Assembly: GCF_013449725.1 (NCBI RefSeq)
Contig: NZ_JACCFF010000003.1
Span: forward strand, 62,001-126,000
Length of the DNA stretch: 64,000 nt
Direction of reading: 5' to 3'
Source of the DNA: Mycobacteroides sp. LB1
Lineage (GTDB): Bacteria; Actinomycetota; Actinomycetes; Mycobacteriales; Mycobacteriaceae
Shown here: piece after piece, positions 53,132 through 64,000 of the stretch
Numbering within the stretch: the first letter of the stretch is position 1
How the letters are laid out: every line of letters starts with the position of its first letter
Notes under the pieces: model-generated
Seen by the model: only the letters and a program-made list of their open reading frames with translations
The model's database searches: none
What the model was told of the DNA's origin: nothing
Position numbers and translations under genes: made by a program

Positions 53132-55130
53132 AACTCAACCCGGCCCGGGTACGAACGGGCTGACACGCTTCACGGTGTGGGTCAGCGCCCTCACCGTGGT
53201 GGCACTGTTTGGATGTGGCGCTTGGCAGCGGCGCTGGATTGCCGATGACGGACTCATCGTGCTGCGTACGGTGCGCAATCTGTTGGCGGGCAACGGCCCT
53301 GTGTTCAACAAGGGCGAGCGGGTGGAGGCCAACACCTCCACGGTATGGACGTACCTGACGTACCTCGGGGGTTGGGCCGGCGGCGGTATGCGCCTGGAGT
53401 ACGTGGCGCTGACGTTGTCGCTGGTGCTGAGTTTGGTCGGCGTCGTGCTCGCCATCTTCGGCACCGCTCGGCTCTATGCGCCGTTACTTGCCGGGCGTGC
53501 GGCGGTGATGGTTCCTGCCGGAATGCTGGTGTACATCGCCATTCCTCCGGCGCGCGATTTCGCGACCTCCGGCCTCGAAAACGGTTTGGTGCTGGCGTAT
53601 CTGGGTGGGCTGTGGCTCATGATGGTGATCTGGGCGCAGGCGGTGCGCATGCCGGTGACCCTCGATCGACGCGGCGGCCCACATCAGCCGGTGGACCCCC
53701 GAATCGTTCATACCGATCGAAAAGACCGGAAAGATGTTGTCGGCAAGCGGTTCACGATAGGGCTGGCCTTCATGGCCGGGCTGAGTGTGCTGATCCGCCC
53801 GGAGCTGGCGCTTATCGGCGGCGGCTTCCTGGTGATGATGCTGATCGCCGCGCGAGGGTTCACCAGTCGGGTGTACATCGTGATAGCCGGTGGCGCGCTG
53901 CCGGTGCTGTATCAGGTCTTCCGGATGGGCTATTACGGCCTGATCGTGCCGAGTACGGCGATCGCCAAGGACGCCTCCGGCTCCAAGTGGGGTCAGGGTT
54001 TCGTCTATCTGCAGAACATGAACTCGCCGTATCTCATCTGGATTCCGACGGTTCTTCTCATCGCGCTCGGCGCGGCGGCCTTCCAGGCCCGTCGCGGCCA
54101 ATGGTGGGTGCGTCAGGTGGCTGCCCCCGGCTACGGCTGGCTGGCGCGGCTTGTTCAAAACCCCACGGCTGTAGTCATTTTCATGCTTGGCAGCGGTCTC
54201 ATCCAAGGCGTCTACTGGATACGTCAGGGTGGGGACTTCATGCATGCGCGCGTGTTGTTGACCCCGGTGTTCTGCCTGCTGATCCCGATCGCGGTGGTTC
54301 CACTGGCGGCTCCAGACAGTGCGGCCTTCACCCGCAGGCAGGCCGGTCTGCTCACCGGGCTCACCGTCGGGTTGTTCGCTGGTATTGCCGGTTGGGCGGT
54401 GTGGGCGGCCAACTCTCCGGGAATGGGCGGTGACGGCACCAAGGTCACTTACAGCGGCATCGTCGATGAGCGGCGTTTCTATGCACAGGCGACCGGTGTC
54501 GCACATCCGCTGACCGCCGCGGACTACCTGAACTACCCGCGTATGCGCGCGGTATTGGTGGCGATCGACAACACGCCAGATGGAGCGCTACTGCTCCCGT
54601 CGGGGAACTACGACCAATGGGATGTGGTGCCGGCCATCCCGCCGCCGCCTCCGATTCCGCACGGGTATCGCGGGCCGCACGCGGTGCTGTTCACCAACCT
54701 GGGCATGCTCGGCATGAATCTGGGGCTGGACGTGCGGATTGTGGACCAGATCGGCCTGGCGAATCCGTTGGCGGCGCATACGGCGCGCATCACGGACGGG
54801 CGTATCGGCCATGACAAGAATCTCTTCCCGGACTGGGTGATTGCCGACGGGCCCTGGCTCAAGCGCTATCCATATATCCCTCGGTACATCGATCAGGACT
54901 GGGTGGCGGAGGCCGTGGAGGCGCTCAAGTGTCCTCAAACGGACGCGATGCTGAGTTCGATCCGTAAGCCGCTGTCACTACGGCTGTTTGCCTCGAACCT
55001 GCTACACGCCTACGAGTTCACCACCTATCGGATTGACCGTGTTCCGCGCTTTGAGCTGGTCCGATGCGGTTTACCGGTACCGAAATTGGATACTCCTCAG
55101 TACACTGGCCTACCGGCAACCGGCCCTTAA
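53109..55130 (+). CDS. aftB: Terminal beta-(1,2)-arabinofuranosyltransferase AftB
   Basis: The 673-residue GT-C protein resembles Rv3805c throughout: WQRRWIADDGLIVLRTVRN near the N-terminus (catalytic acidic pair), GPVFNKGERVEANTSTVWTY, and YWIRQGGDFMHARVLL. The C-terminal GHDKNLFPDWVIADGPW and RIDRVPRFELVRCGL are also conserved. About ten membrane helices precede a periplasmic C-domain. GTG 53109 is chosen, overlapping ubiA, and GTG 53175 is the shorter alternative. AftB caps arabinan with beta-1,2-linked arabinose, the sites of mycolate attachment. Confidence 0.94.
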   Translation: MRPSTSPKTQPGPGTNGLTRFTVWVSALTVVALFGCGAWQRRWIADDGLIVLRTVRNLLAGNGPVFNKGERVEANTSTVWTYLTYLGGWAGGGMRLEYVALTLSLVLSLVGVVLAIFGTARLYAPLLAGRAAVMVPAGMLVYIAIPPARDFATSGLENGLVLAYLGGLWLMMVIWAQAVRMPVTLDRRGGPHQPVDPRIVHTDRKDRKDVVGKRFTIGLAFMAGLSVLIRPELALIGGGFLVMMLIAARGFTSRVYIVIAGGALPVLYQVFRMGYYGLIVPSTAIAKDASGSKWGQGFVYLQNMNSPYLIWIPTVLLIALGAAAFQARRGQWWVRQVAAPGYGWLARLVQNPTAVVIFMLGSGLIQGVYWIRQGGDFMHARVLLTPVFCLLIPIAVVPLAAPDSAAFTRRQAGLLTGLTVGLFAGIAGWAVWAANSPGMGGDGTKVTYSGIVDERRFYAQATGVAHPLTAADYLNYPRMRAVLVAIDNTPDGALLLPSGNYDQWDVVPAIPPPPPIPHGYRGPHAVLFTNLGMLGMNLGLDVRIVDQIGLANPLAAHTARITDGRIGHDKNLFPDWVIADGPWLKRYPYIPRYIDQDWVAEAVEALKCPQTDAMLSSIRKPLSLRLFASNLLHAYEFTTYRIDRVPRFELVRCGLPVPKLDTPQYTGLPATGP

Positions 55131-55279
55131 TCGCGCGCGTATAAGACCACGGCCTGCGGATTTCCGTGTCCGATTTGAGATCCCAATTAGGTAACGCCGC
55201 GGCCCCGCTGCGGCGATACGAAGACGACCGTGTCAGACACTTCAGATGCAATGGTGCGTGACAGAAGTGACTGTTGTGA

Positions 55280-56284
<1,005 letters not shown>

Positions 56285-56308
56285 GGCCTCTCGTCGGATT
56301 GAGGGGCC
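56285..56308 (+). terminator. Hairpin after the first antigen 85 gene
   Basis: GGCCTCTC (56285-56292) and GAGGGGCC (56301-56308) pair with one G-U around an 8-base loop, directly after the stop. No strong T-run. Confidence 0.55.
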
Positions 56309-56441
56309 AGCAGGCGTACATAGTGATGGTTTTGGCAGGTCCAGGGATGTGGTTGACTACCGCCGAGCATGCGGTAGGCATCCATCAAGCTCGTTGGCCT
56401 GACGTGGGAAATCGATTGAAACAGATGGGAATACGAAGTAA

Positions 56442-57422
<981 letters not shown>

Positions 57423-57437
57423 TACTAGCAATCGCCG

Positions 57438-57479
57438 AAGCGGTGGTCACCCTGTTGCAGGACGGGGGGACCGCCGCTT
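57438..57479 (+). terminator. Hairpin after the second antigen 85 gene
   Basis: AAGCGGTGGTC (57438-57448) pairs with GACCGCCGCTT (57469-57479), one G-U, with a 20-base loop. It lies 16 bp past the stop. Confidence 0.65.
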
Positions 57480-57643
57480 TGCGGTCTCCGGGGTTTGCGC
57501 TATGTCACCGCTTAACATCGGTCTTGTTGCAGAGGGCCAACAATGCAGTAGGGTGCTGTCGGCTCTTAGTCCGATGTGGTTGACTACCTCGGGGAACCCA
57601 TAGGGATGTCCATCGGCCTGACATGTAATGTAACGCCGGCTGA

Positions 57644-58645
<1,002 letters not shown>

Positions 58646-58664
58646 GCATAACAGCAGTCAACGG

Positions 58665-58696
58665 ACGGCGGCGGTCACTTCGGTGGTCGCCGCCGT
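58665..58696 (+). terminator. 14-bp TTCG-loop hairpin after the third antigen 85 gene
   Basis: ACGGCGGCGGTCAC (58665-58678) pairs over its whole length with GTGGTCGCCGCCGT (58683-58696), with two G-U pairs, around a TTCG tetraloop, 19 bp past the stop. The stable C(UUCG)G loop and the following TGTCTGTT suit an intrinsic terminator. Confidence 0.9.
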
Positions 58697-58850
58697 TGTC
58701 TGTTCGGGGCACAATCGAGTAACGAAATTCGCGCCGTAGCGATCATTTGCGCAGGTGCAGGCCGCAGTGGGTCATTAACTTCGCTGCGGACTGCCGGTAC
58801 CGTGGAAGCGATTACGCGCGGTGTGACGCGTGGACGGGCTAGGGAGACAG

Positions 58851-59873
58851 ATGAGCAAGACGACTAAGCCGAGTGCGAACGGGAAACGGCACAGGATTCT
58901 CGGATTGGCCGCGGCGCTTGCCGTTGCCGTCGTCGTCATCCTGGTGATCGCGATCGTCGTCGTGATCGTCCGCAGGCCCGACGATGTCACACCCGGTCAG
59001 GGGCAGGTGACCACGACGACGCCGCCGCTGACACGACCCGGCCAGAAGCCTCGGCCCGCGTTCCAGAGCGCCGACTGCCCCGATGTGCAAGCACTCATCA
59101 TCCCGGGCACCTGGGAGTCGTCGCCCACCGAAGACCCGCTCAATCCCACCCAGTTCCCGCGCTCACTGCTGCTGAACGTCTCCCGGCCGATCGCCGAGAA
59201 GTTCGACAAGGCGCGGTTGGAGACGTGGACGGTGCCGTACACCGCGCAGTTCCACAACCCGTTCGCCAATGACAACCAGATGTCGTACAACGACAGCCGC
59301 AAAGAGGGCACCGACCGGGCGCTCAAGCAGCTCACGGAGATGTACGAGCGCTGCCCGCTCACCGGCTACGTCATCGTCGGTTTCTCGCAGGGCGCGGTGA
59401 TCGCCGGCGACATTGCCAGCCAGATCGGAAACGGCGAGGGCCCCGTCGACCAGGATCTGGTGCTCGGCGTGACATTGATCGCGGACGGCCGCCGCCAGGA
59501 TGGTGTTGGGCAGTCGCCCGGACCCAACCCGCCCGGACAGGGCGCCGAGGTCACCCTCGGTGATCTGGGGGTCCTGGAATCGTTCGGGCTGAAGATGTCC
59601 GGCCCACGCCCCGGCGGGTTCGGTGAGCTCAATGACCGCACCAATCAGATCTGCGGTACGGGGGACCTTATCTGCGCAGCACCCCCGGACGCATTCAACA
59701 TCTCCAATCTGGGCAAGACACTGGATGTTTTGTCCGGTGGCGCCGGTGCGCCGGTGCACGCGCTGTATGCCACGCCGGAGTTCTGGCAGATCGACGGCCA
59801 GCCCGCGACGGTATGGACCACCAACTGGGCCGACGGGCTCATCGACAGGGCGCCCCATCCCAAGCACGGATGA
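58851..59873 (+). CDS. Cutinase-like Rv3802-type thioesterase/phospholipase
   Basis: The ATG at 58851 (AGGGAGA upstream) gives 340 residues with a membrane anchor ([21 protein letters not shown]). The cutinase-like domain follows: [33 protein letters not shown] and the active Ser in [14 protein letters not shown]. The acid and His lie in [17 protein letters not shown] and [16 protein letters not shown]. It matches Rv3802c, an essential exported thioesterase/phospholipase of mycolic acid metabolism. Its stop codon TGA lies within the 20-bp repeat, copy 2. Confidence 0.93.
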   Translation: MSKTTKPSANGKRHRILGLAAALAVAVVVILVIAIVVVIVRRPDDVTPGQGQVTTTTPPLTRPGQKPRPAFQSADCPDVQALIIPGTWESSPTEDPLNPTQFPRSLLLNVSRPIAEKFDKARLETWTVPYTAQFHNPFANDNQMSYNDSRKEGTDRALKQLTEMYERCPLTGYVIVGFSQGAVIAGDIASQIGNGEGPVDQDLVLGVTLIADGRRQDGVGQSPGPNPPGQGAEVTLGDLGVLESFGLKMSGPRPGGFGELNDRTNQICGTGDLICAAPPDAFNISNLGKTLDVLSGGAGAPVHALYATPEFWQIDGQPATVWTTNWADGLIDRAPHPKHG

Positions 59874-59888
59874 GCCGCTTGCGCGAAG
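59869..59888 (+). repeat. 20-bp repeat, copy 2
   Basis: This is identical to 20267-20286. Here the following bases (ACCACC) do not restore the palindrome seen in copy 1. It covers the stop codon of the Rv3802-type gene. ATG at 59870 opens a 22-residue frame ([13 protein letters not shown] then a stop at 59938), which I do not call as a gene. Confidence 0.75.
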
Positions 59889-60224
59889 ACCACCGCTCCG
59901 GATGGGGGTCCGTACTCGCTCGTGCGCCGGCCGCTTAGATGTCATCTCGGCAACAGGGCGCCGGGGCATTTGGCGGGCGCTGTACGCTCACCTAAGATTA
60001 AGAGAAAAATAAGACCGTAAAGCCGTTCGCGAGGTCGACGGATTTTGGCTCGCCGACACCGACCGATAATCTCGTCGCGAATGGCCGCCTGAGCTGCCGT
60101 AGTACGCGATTGCCTCTCGGTACGATCGTCGTGGATCTTGACGTTCGCGATGGCGCGTACTCGCGAATGCCTCAGGCCCGCGACCACCGCGCACCGGCGC
60201 GCCGTCATAGGAGAAGAAGCACAC
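59874..60224. other. Promoter region of fadD32-pks13
   Basis: No gene is called in this 351-bp stretch. It starts with the 20-bp repeat, then becomes A+T-rich around 59990-60025 (TAAGATTAAGAGAAAAATAAG), likely the main promoter region. AGGAGAAGAAG near its end is the fadD32 ribosome-binding site. Upstream open frames without ribosome-binding sites were ignored. Confidence 0.6.
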
Positions 60225-62129
60225 ATGGCGTTCGTCAACCCGTTCATCGACACGGAAGGCCGGATCAAGTTCCCCGAAGACGGGAGCATCGTCGGTCACG
60301 TCGAAGGCTGGGCGCAGTCACAGGCTGACACCCTGGCGTACAGGTTCCTCGACTTCTCCACCGAGCGCGACGGCGCGTATATCGACATCACATGGTCGCA
60401 GTTCGGCGCGCGCAACCGTGCCGTGGCCGCTCGCTTGCAGCAGGTAACCAAGCCGGGCGACCGCGTCGCCATCCTGGCCCCGCAGAGCCTCGACTACCTC
60501 GTCGCGCATTTCGGTGCGCTCTATGCCGGTGCGATCTCGGTGCCGCTGTTCGACCCCAGCGAGGCCGGCCATGCGGGCCGCCTGCACGCGGTGCTCGACG
60601 ACTGCCAGCCGGCTGCGGTCCTCACCACCACCGCATGCGCCGAAGGTGTGCGTAAGTTCTTCCGGAACCGTCCTCCCAAGGAGCGTCCCCGCGTCATCGC
60701 CGTCGATGCGATTCCCGCGGAGGTCGCGCAGACCTGGGTGGAGCCCGTGGCCACCAGGGACACCATCGCCTATCTGCAGTACACCTCCGGCTCCACCCGT
60801 GCCCCGGCCGGTGTGCAGATCACGCACTTGTCGCTGGCCACCAATCTGCTGCAGCTGGTCGATGCGTTGTCGGTGAAGGAAGGCCAAGACGGTTCACGCG
60901 GGACCACCTGGCTGCCGTTCTTCCACGATATGGGTCTCATCACGGCGATGTTGCCGTCGATGATCGGTCGCCACATGACGGTGATGAGCCCGGCGGCGTT
61001 CATCCGCCGCCCCATCCGGTGGCTGCGGGAGATGGGGGTCAAGGGCGACGACCGTGCCGGAACCTATTCGGCGCTACCCAACTTCGCCTTCGAGCATTGC
61101 GCGACGCGCGGTGTGCCCAAGGAGGGTGAGCCGCCGCTGGACCTGTCCAACGTGTACTCGATCATCAACGGGTCCGAGCCGGTGTCGACGTCATCGCTCA
61201 AGAAGTTCTGCGAGGCCTTCGAGCCGTATGGCTTCGACCCCAGGGCTATTCACCCGTCCTACGGCATGGCCGAGGCCACCCTGTTCGTCTCCTCGACCAT
61301 CTGGAACTCGGATACGGCGCGCGTGCTGCATGTGGACCGCACCGAGCTGAACGCCGGGCGTATCGCGCAGGTGGAACCGGATTCGGAAAACTCGCTGACC
61401 CAGGTGTCCAGCGGCCGGATGGCCCGCGACGAGTGGGCGGCGATTGTCGACGGTGAGACCGCATCTGAGCTGCCCGACAACCAGGTCGGCGAGATCTGGC
61501 TGCACGGCAACAACATCGGCTCGGGCTACTGGGGCCGCCCGGAGGAGACGCGCGAAGCGTTCCAGAACACCCTCAAGTCGCGGATCAGCGAATCGCACGC
61601 CGAAGGTGTGCCGGATGACGCAATGTGGCTCAACACCGGTGACCTGGGGGTGTGGGTAGACGGCGAGCTGTACATCACCGGTCGCGTCAAGGACCTCATC
61701 ATCGTCGACGGCCGTAACCACTACCCGCAGGATATCGAGTACACCGCGCAAGAAGCCAACAAGGCATTGCGCCCGGGCTATGTCGCGGCCTTCTCGGTAC
61801 CGGCAAATCAGTTGCCCCAGGAGGTCTTCGACAACCCGCACGCGGGTCTGAAGTATGACCCGGAGGATTCCTCGGAGCAGCTGGTCGTCATCGGCGAGCG
61901 GAGCGTCGGCGGACACAAGTCGGACAACCAGACGGTGGGCGACGATGTGCGCGCCGCCGTCGCGGTGCGGCACGGTGTGACCGTCCGCGATGTGCTGTTG
62001 GTCCCGGCCGGCTCCATCGCCCGGACCTCCAGCGGCAAGATCGCCCGGCGTGCCGCCCGGACCAGCTACCTGGATGGCAGCCTGCGTGGCGGCTACCAGC
62101 AGACCGCATTCCCTGACGACAAGCAGTAG
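60225..62129 (+). CDS. fadD32: Long-chain fatty-acyl-AMP ligase FadD32
   Basis: The ATG at 60225 has AGGAG upstream. The 634-residue protein has the adenylation P-loop [16 protein letters not shown], the [11 protein letters not shown] motif and [20 protein letters not shown]. The C-terminal [11 protein letters not shown] contains the catalytic-region Lys. As a FAAL, FadD32 activates meromycolic acid as acyl-AMP and loads it on the N-terminal ACP of Pks13. It is essential in mycobacteria (Rv3801c). It lies 59 bp before pks13 in the same operon. Confidence 0.97.
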   Translation: MAFVNPFIDTEGRIKFPEDGSIVGHVEGWAQSQADTLAYRFLDFSTERDGAYIDITWSQFGARNRAVAARLQQVTKPGDRVAILAPQSLDYLVAHFGALYAGAISVPLFDPSEAGHAGRLHAVLDDCQPAAVLTTTACAEGVRKFFRNRPPKERPRVIAVDAIPAEVAQTWVEPVATRDTIAYLQYTSGSTRAPAGVQITHLSLATNLLQLVDALSVKEGQDGSRGTTWLPFFHDMGLITAMLPSMIGRHMTVMSPAAFIRRPIRWLREMGVKGDDRAGTYSALPNFAFEHCATRGVPKEGEPPLDLSNVYSIINGSEPVSTSSLKKFCEAFEPYGFDPRAIHPSYGMAEATLFVSSTIWNSDTARVLHVDRTELNAGRIAQVEPDSENSLTQVSSGRMARDEWAAIVDGETASELPDNQVGEIWLHGNNIGSGYWGRPEETREAFQNTLKSRISESHAEGVPDDAMWLNTGDLGVWVDGELYITGRVKDLIIVDGRNHYPQDIEYTAQEANKALRPGYVAAFSVPANQLPQEVFDNPHAGLKYDPEDSSEQLVVIGERSVGGHKSDNQTVGDDVRAAVAVRHGVTVRDVLLVPAGSIARTSSGKIARRAARTSYLDGSLRGGYQQTAFPDDKQ

Positions 62130-62188
62130 AGCAGATAGCACAGCTGATCGTCGATCAGTGCACGCAATACCCCGGAGAGGGCTCGAAC

Positions 62189-64000
62189 ATGACTGATATA
62201 CAACAGGATTCGACACCAGAGACCGGGCTCGAGGCTCCAAAGGCGACGGAAGACGGCGCTAGCTCCGACACTGCTGGCGTAAGCGGCTCAGCGCAGGGCG
62301 ATCTGACCATTCCCGAGATGCGCGAGTGGCTGCGCAACTGGGTCGCCAAGGCCACCGGGGTGAGCCCCGATCGCATTGACGAATCGGCACCGATGGTCGA
62401 GATGGGTTTGTCCTCACGCGACGCCGTCGCGATGGCAGCCGATATCGAAGACCTCACCGGGGTGACGCTGACCGCCACCGTGGCTTTCCAGCACCCCACG
62501 ATCGAGTCGCTGGCCACCCGCATCGTCGAGGGCGAGCCCGCGCTGCCGGATGCCGGTGACGAGGACTGGTCTCGAGATCCCGCAGGCGAATTCGATATCG
62601 CGGTGATCGGCCTGGCGGCGCGCCTGCCTGGCGATGTCAACTCTCCGGCGCAGCTGTGGGAGGCACTACTGGAAGGCCGGGACGCCATCACCGACCTGCC
62701 CGAGGGGCGCTGGGAAGAGTTCACGGTCGACCCGCGTATTGCCGAGCGGGTGGCACAGGCCGCTACCCGCGGGGGATACCTCAAAGACATCAAGGGATTC
62801 GATGCCGAATTCTTCACGCTGTCCAAGATGGAGGCCGACAATATGGATCCGCAGCAGCGGATCGCGCTCGAATTAACCTGGGAGGCACTGGAAAACGCTC
62901 GTATCCCGGCATCCAGCCTCAAGGGCGACAGTGTCGGCGTCTATGTCGGCAGCACCAACAACGACTACGTCTACCTGACGGTGGCCGATCCCGCCAACGC
63001 CCACCCGTACGCCATCACCGGTAACGCGAGTTCGATTATCGCCAACCGGGTCTCGTACTTCTTCGACTTCCGTGGGCCGAGCGTTACGGTCGACACGGCG
63101 TGTTCTTCCTCGCTGGTCGCGGTGCACCAGGGTGTGAAGGCGCTGCGGTCAGGTGAGGCTGACGTGGTGGTGGCCGGTGGTGTCAACGCCATCATCACCC
63201 CCGTCGTGACTATCGGTTTCGACGAGGTGGGTGGCATTCTGGCGCCTGACGGGCGCATTAAGTCCTTCTCCCAGGACGCCAATGGGTACAGCCGCTCCGA
63301 GGGTGGCGGCATGCTGGTGCTCAAACGTCTCTCCGATGCGCGCCGCGACGGTGACCCGATCATGGCGATCATCGCCGGCTCCGCGGTCAACCACGACGGC
63401 CGCTCCAACGGCCTACTCGCACCGAATCCGGATGCTCAGGCGGAGGTGCTGCGTAAGGCCTACAAGGACGCGGGAATCGATCCTCGCACCGTCGATGTCA
63501 TCGAGGCGCACGGTACCGGCACCATCCTCGGCGATCCGATCGAGGCGGACGGGCTGGGCCGGGTGGTCGGGCGTGGCCGCGACGCCGACAAGCCGGCGCT
63601 GCTGGGTTCGGCCAAGTCGAACTTCGGACACCTGGAGTCTGCGGCCGGCGCCGCGAGCCTGTCGAAGATCGTGCTCGCCTTGCAGAACAACAAGATTCCG
63701 GCATCGATCAACTACACCGGGCCCAACCCCTACATCGACTTCGACGCCATCCACCTGAAGGTCGTTGACGAAGTCTCCGACTGGCCGCGCTACAGCGGAC
63801 ATGCCATCGCCGGTGTCTCGGGCTTCGGCTTCGGCGGAGCCAACGCCCACATCGTGGTGCGCGAGGTGCTGCCCATCGATCTGGTAGAGCCGAGTGAGCC
63901 GTCCGAATCCGAATCCGAAGGCGATGCGGACAAAAACGGCAAACACGCTGTGGCAGAGGCGGATACCGAAGACGATGTCGACTCCGGCGCGTCACGATTT
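62189..64000 (+). CDS. pks13: Polyketide synthase Pks13, 3' end outside window
   Basis: The ATG at 62189 (CGGAGAGGG upstream) opens a frame that runs off the window after 604 codons. Residues 1-110 include an acyl-carrier domain with its Ser in [12 protein letters not shown]. The ketosynthase domain follows from about residue 130: [14 protein letters not shown], active Cys in [12 protein letters not shown], and His in [17 protein letters not shown] and [12 protein letters not shown]. The final acyltransferase, second ACP and thioesterase domains of Pks13 are not seen. Pks13 condenses the two fatty chains of mycolic acids. Confidence 0.97.
   Translation, partial: MTDIQQDSTPETGLEAPKATEDGASSDTAGVSGSAQGDLTIPEMREWLRNWVAKATGVSPDRIDESAPMVEMGLSSRDAVAMAADIEDLTGVTLTATVAFQHPTIESLATRIVEGEPALPDAGDEDWSRDPAGEFDIAVIGLAARLPGDVNSPAQLWEALLEGRDAITDLPEGRWEEFTVDPRIAERVAQAATRGGYLKDIKGFDAEFFTLSKMEADNMDPQQRIALELTWEALENARIPASSLKGDSVGVYVGSTNNDYVYLTVADPANAHPYAITGNASSIIANRVSYFFDFRGPSVTVDTACSSSLVAVHQGVKALRSGEADVVVAGGVNAIITPVVTIGFDEVGGILAPDGRIKSFSQDANGYSRSEGGGMLVLKRLSDARRDGDPIMAIIAGSAVNHDGRSNGLLAPNPDAQAEVLRKAYKDAGIDPRTVDVIEAHGTGTILGDPIEADGLGRVVGRGRDADKPALLGSAKSNFGHLESAAGAASLSKIVLALQNNKIPASINYTGPNPYIDFDAIHLKVVDEVSDWPRYSGHAIAGVSGFGFGGANAHIVVREVLPIDLVEPSEPSESESEGDADKNGKHAVAEADTEDDVDSGASRF

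Noticed and set aside
59870..59938. 22-codon frame beginning MSRLREDHR after the Rv3802-type gene
   Set aside because: It begins inside a repeated element and lacks a ribosome-binding site, so I list only the repeat.

Overview
The window is chromosomal DNA from a rapidly growing mycobacterium, most likely of the Mycobacterium (Mycobacteroides) abscessus-chelonae group. The evidence is the high G+C content, frequent GTG starts, mycobacterial cell-wall genes, and a gene order that follows the M. tuberculosis block from Rv3855 down to Rv3800 (ethA/rraA, espR, Rv3848, Rv3847, sodA, glpQ1, bfrB, Rv3839, pheA, gpm2, Rv3835, serS, Rv3818, Rv3817, Rv3816-Rv3813, Rv3811, erp, glf, glfT2, Rv3807, ubiA, aftB, antigen 85, Rv3802, fadD32, pks13). 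Species assignment is from memory of gene order and was not searched. I see no phage, insertion sequence, CRISPR array, rRNA or tRNA.

Layout. 1-3.9 kb: two Baeyer-Villiger-type flavin monooxygenases (the second EthA-like) and an enoyl-CoA hydratase, then a perfect 11-bp inverted repeat and a tiny ORF. 3.9-7.7 kb: a minus-strand operon of RraA-like protein, PLP-fold deaminase/aldolase and FAD-linked lactone oxidase, preceded by a TipA-type MerR regulator. 7.7-12.3 kb: a CopC/YcnI copper-type operon facing a secreted protein with His/Asp clusters. 12.4-14.5 kb: an ImmA/IrrE-type protease coupled to a seven-helix membrane protein, convergent with espR. 14.9-17.2 kb: a TMEM165-type transporter behind a yybP-ykoY (Mn2+) riboswitch, an Rv3847-like gene and sodA with the Mn-type residue Gln145. 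17.4-21.1 kb: a 51-aa membrane protein, msrA, rhodanese, DUF4328 protein and glpQ1. 21.2-27.1 kb: a methyltransferase, two tandem ferritins, an LCP ligase, a CPBP protein, a hydrolase and an IdeR-box-preceded DUF2470 gene. 27.2-31.5 kb: pheA, gpm2, a Cys-rich protein and an orphan PE-like/PPE-like/EspG trio. 31.6-45.4 kb: housekeeping and metabolic genes including serS, an MBL-Rieske oxygenase, MarR, ATPase+CHAP, an APH-like kinase, SDR, a saccharopine-dehydrogenase-like protein, two acyltransferases and a HAD hydrolase.

45.5-64 kb is the cell-envelope core: peptidoglycan amidase, Erp, the galactan/arabinan genes glf-glfT2-PAP2-ubiA-aftB as one tightly coupled operon, three tandem antigen 85 mycolyltransferases, the Rv3802-type lipase, FadD32 and the start of Pks13. 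Together these build arabinogalactan, activate and condense mycolic acid precursors, and attach mycolates to the wall.

Most noteworthy: the manganese theme (riboswitch, predicted Mn exporter, predicted Mn-SOD side by side), the protease/membrane/EspR arrangement, the orphan PE/PPE/EspG set, a 20-bp repeat at two gene ends, and several unexplained palindromes. Nothing here proves a wholly new system. The ImmA/IrrE-membrane pair next to espR is the best candidate for one.
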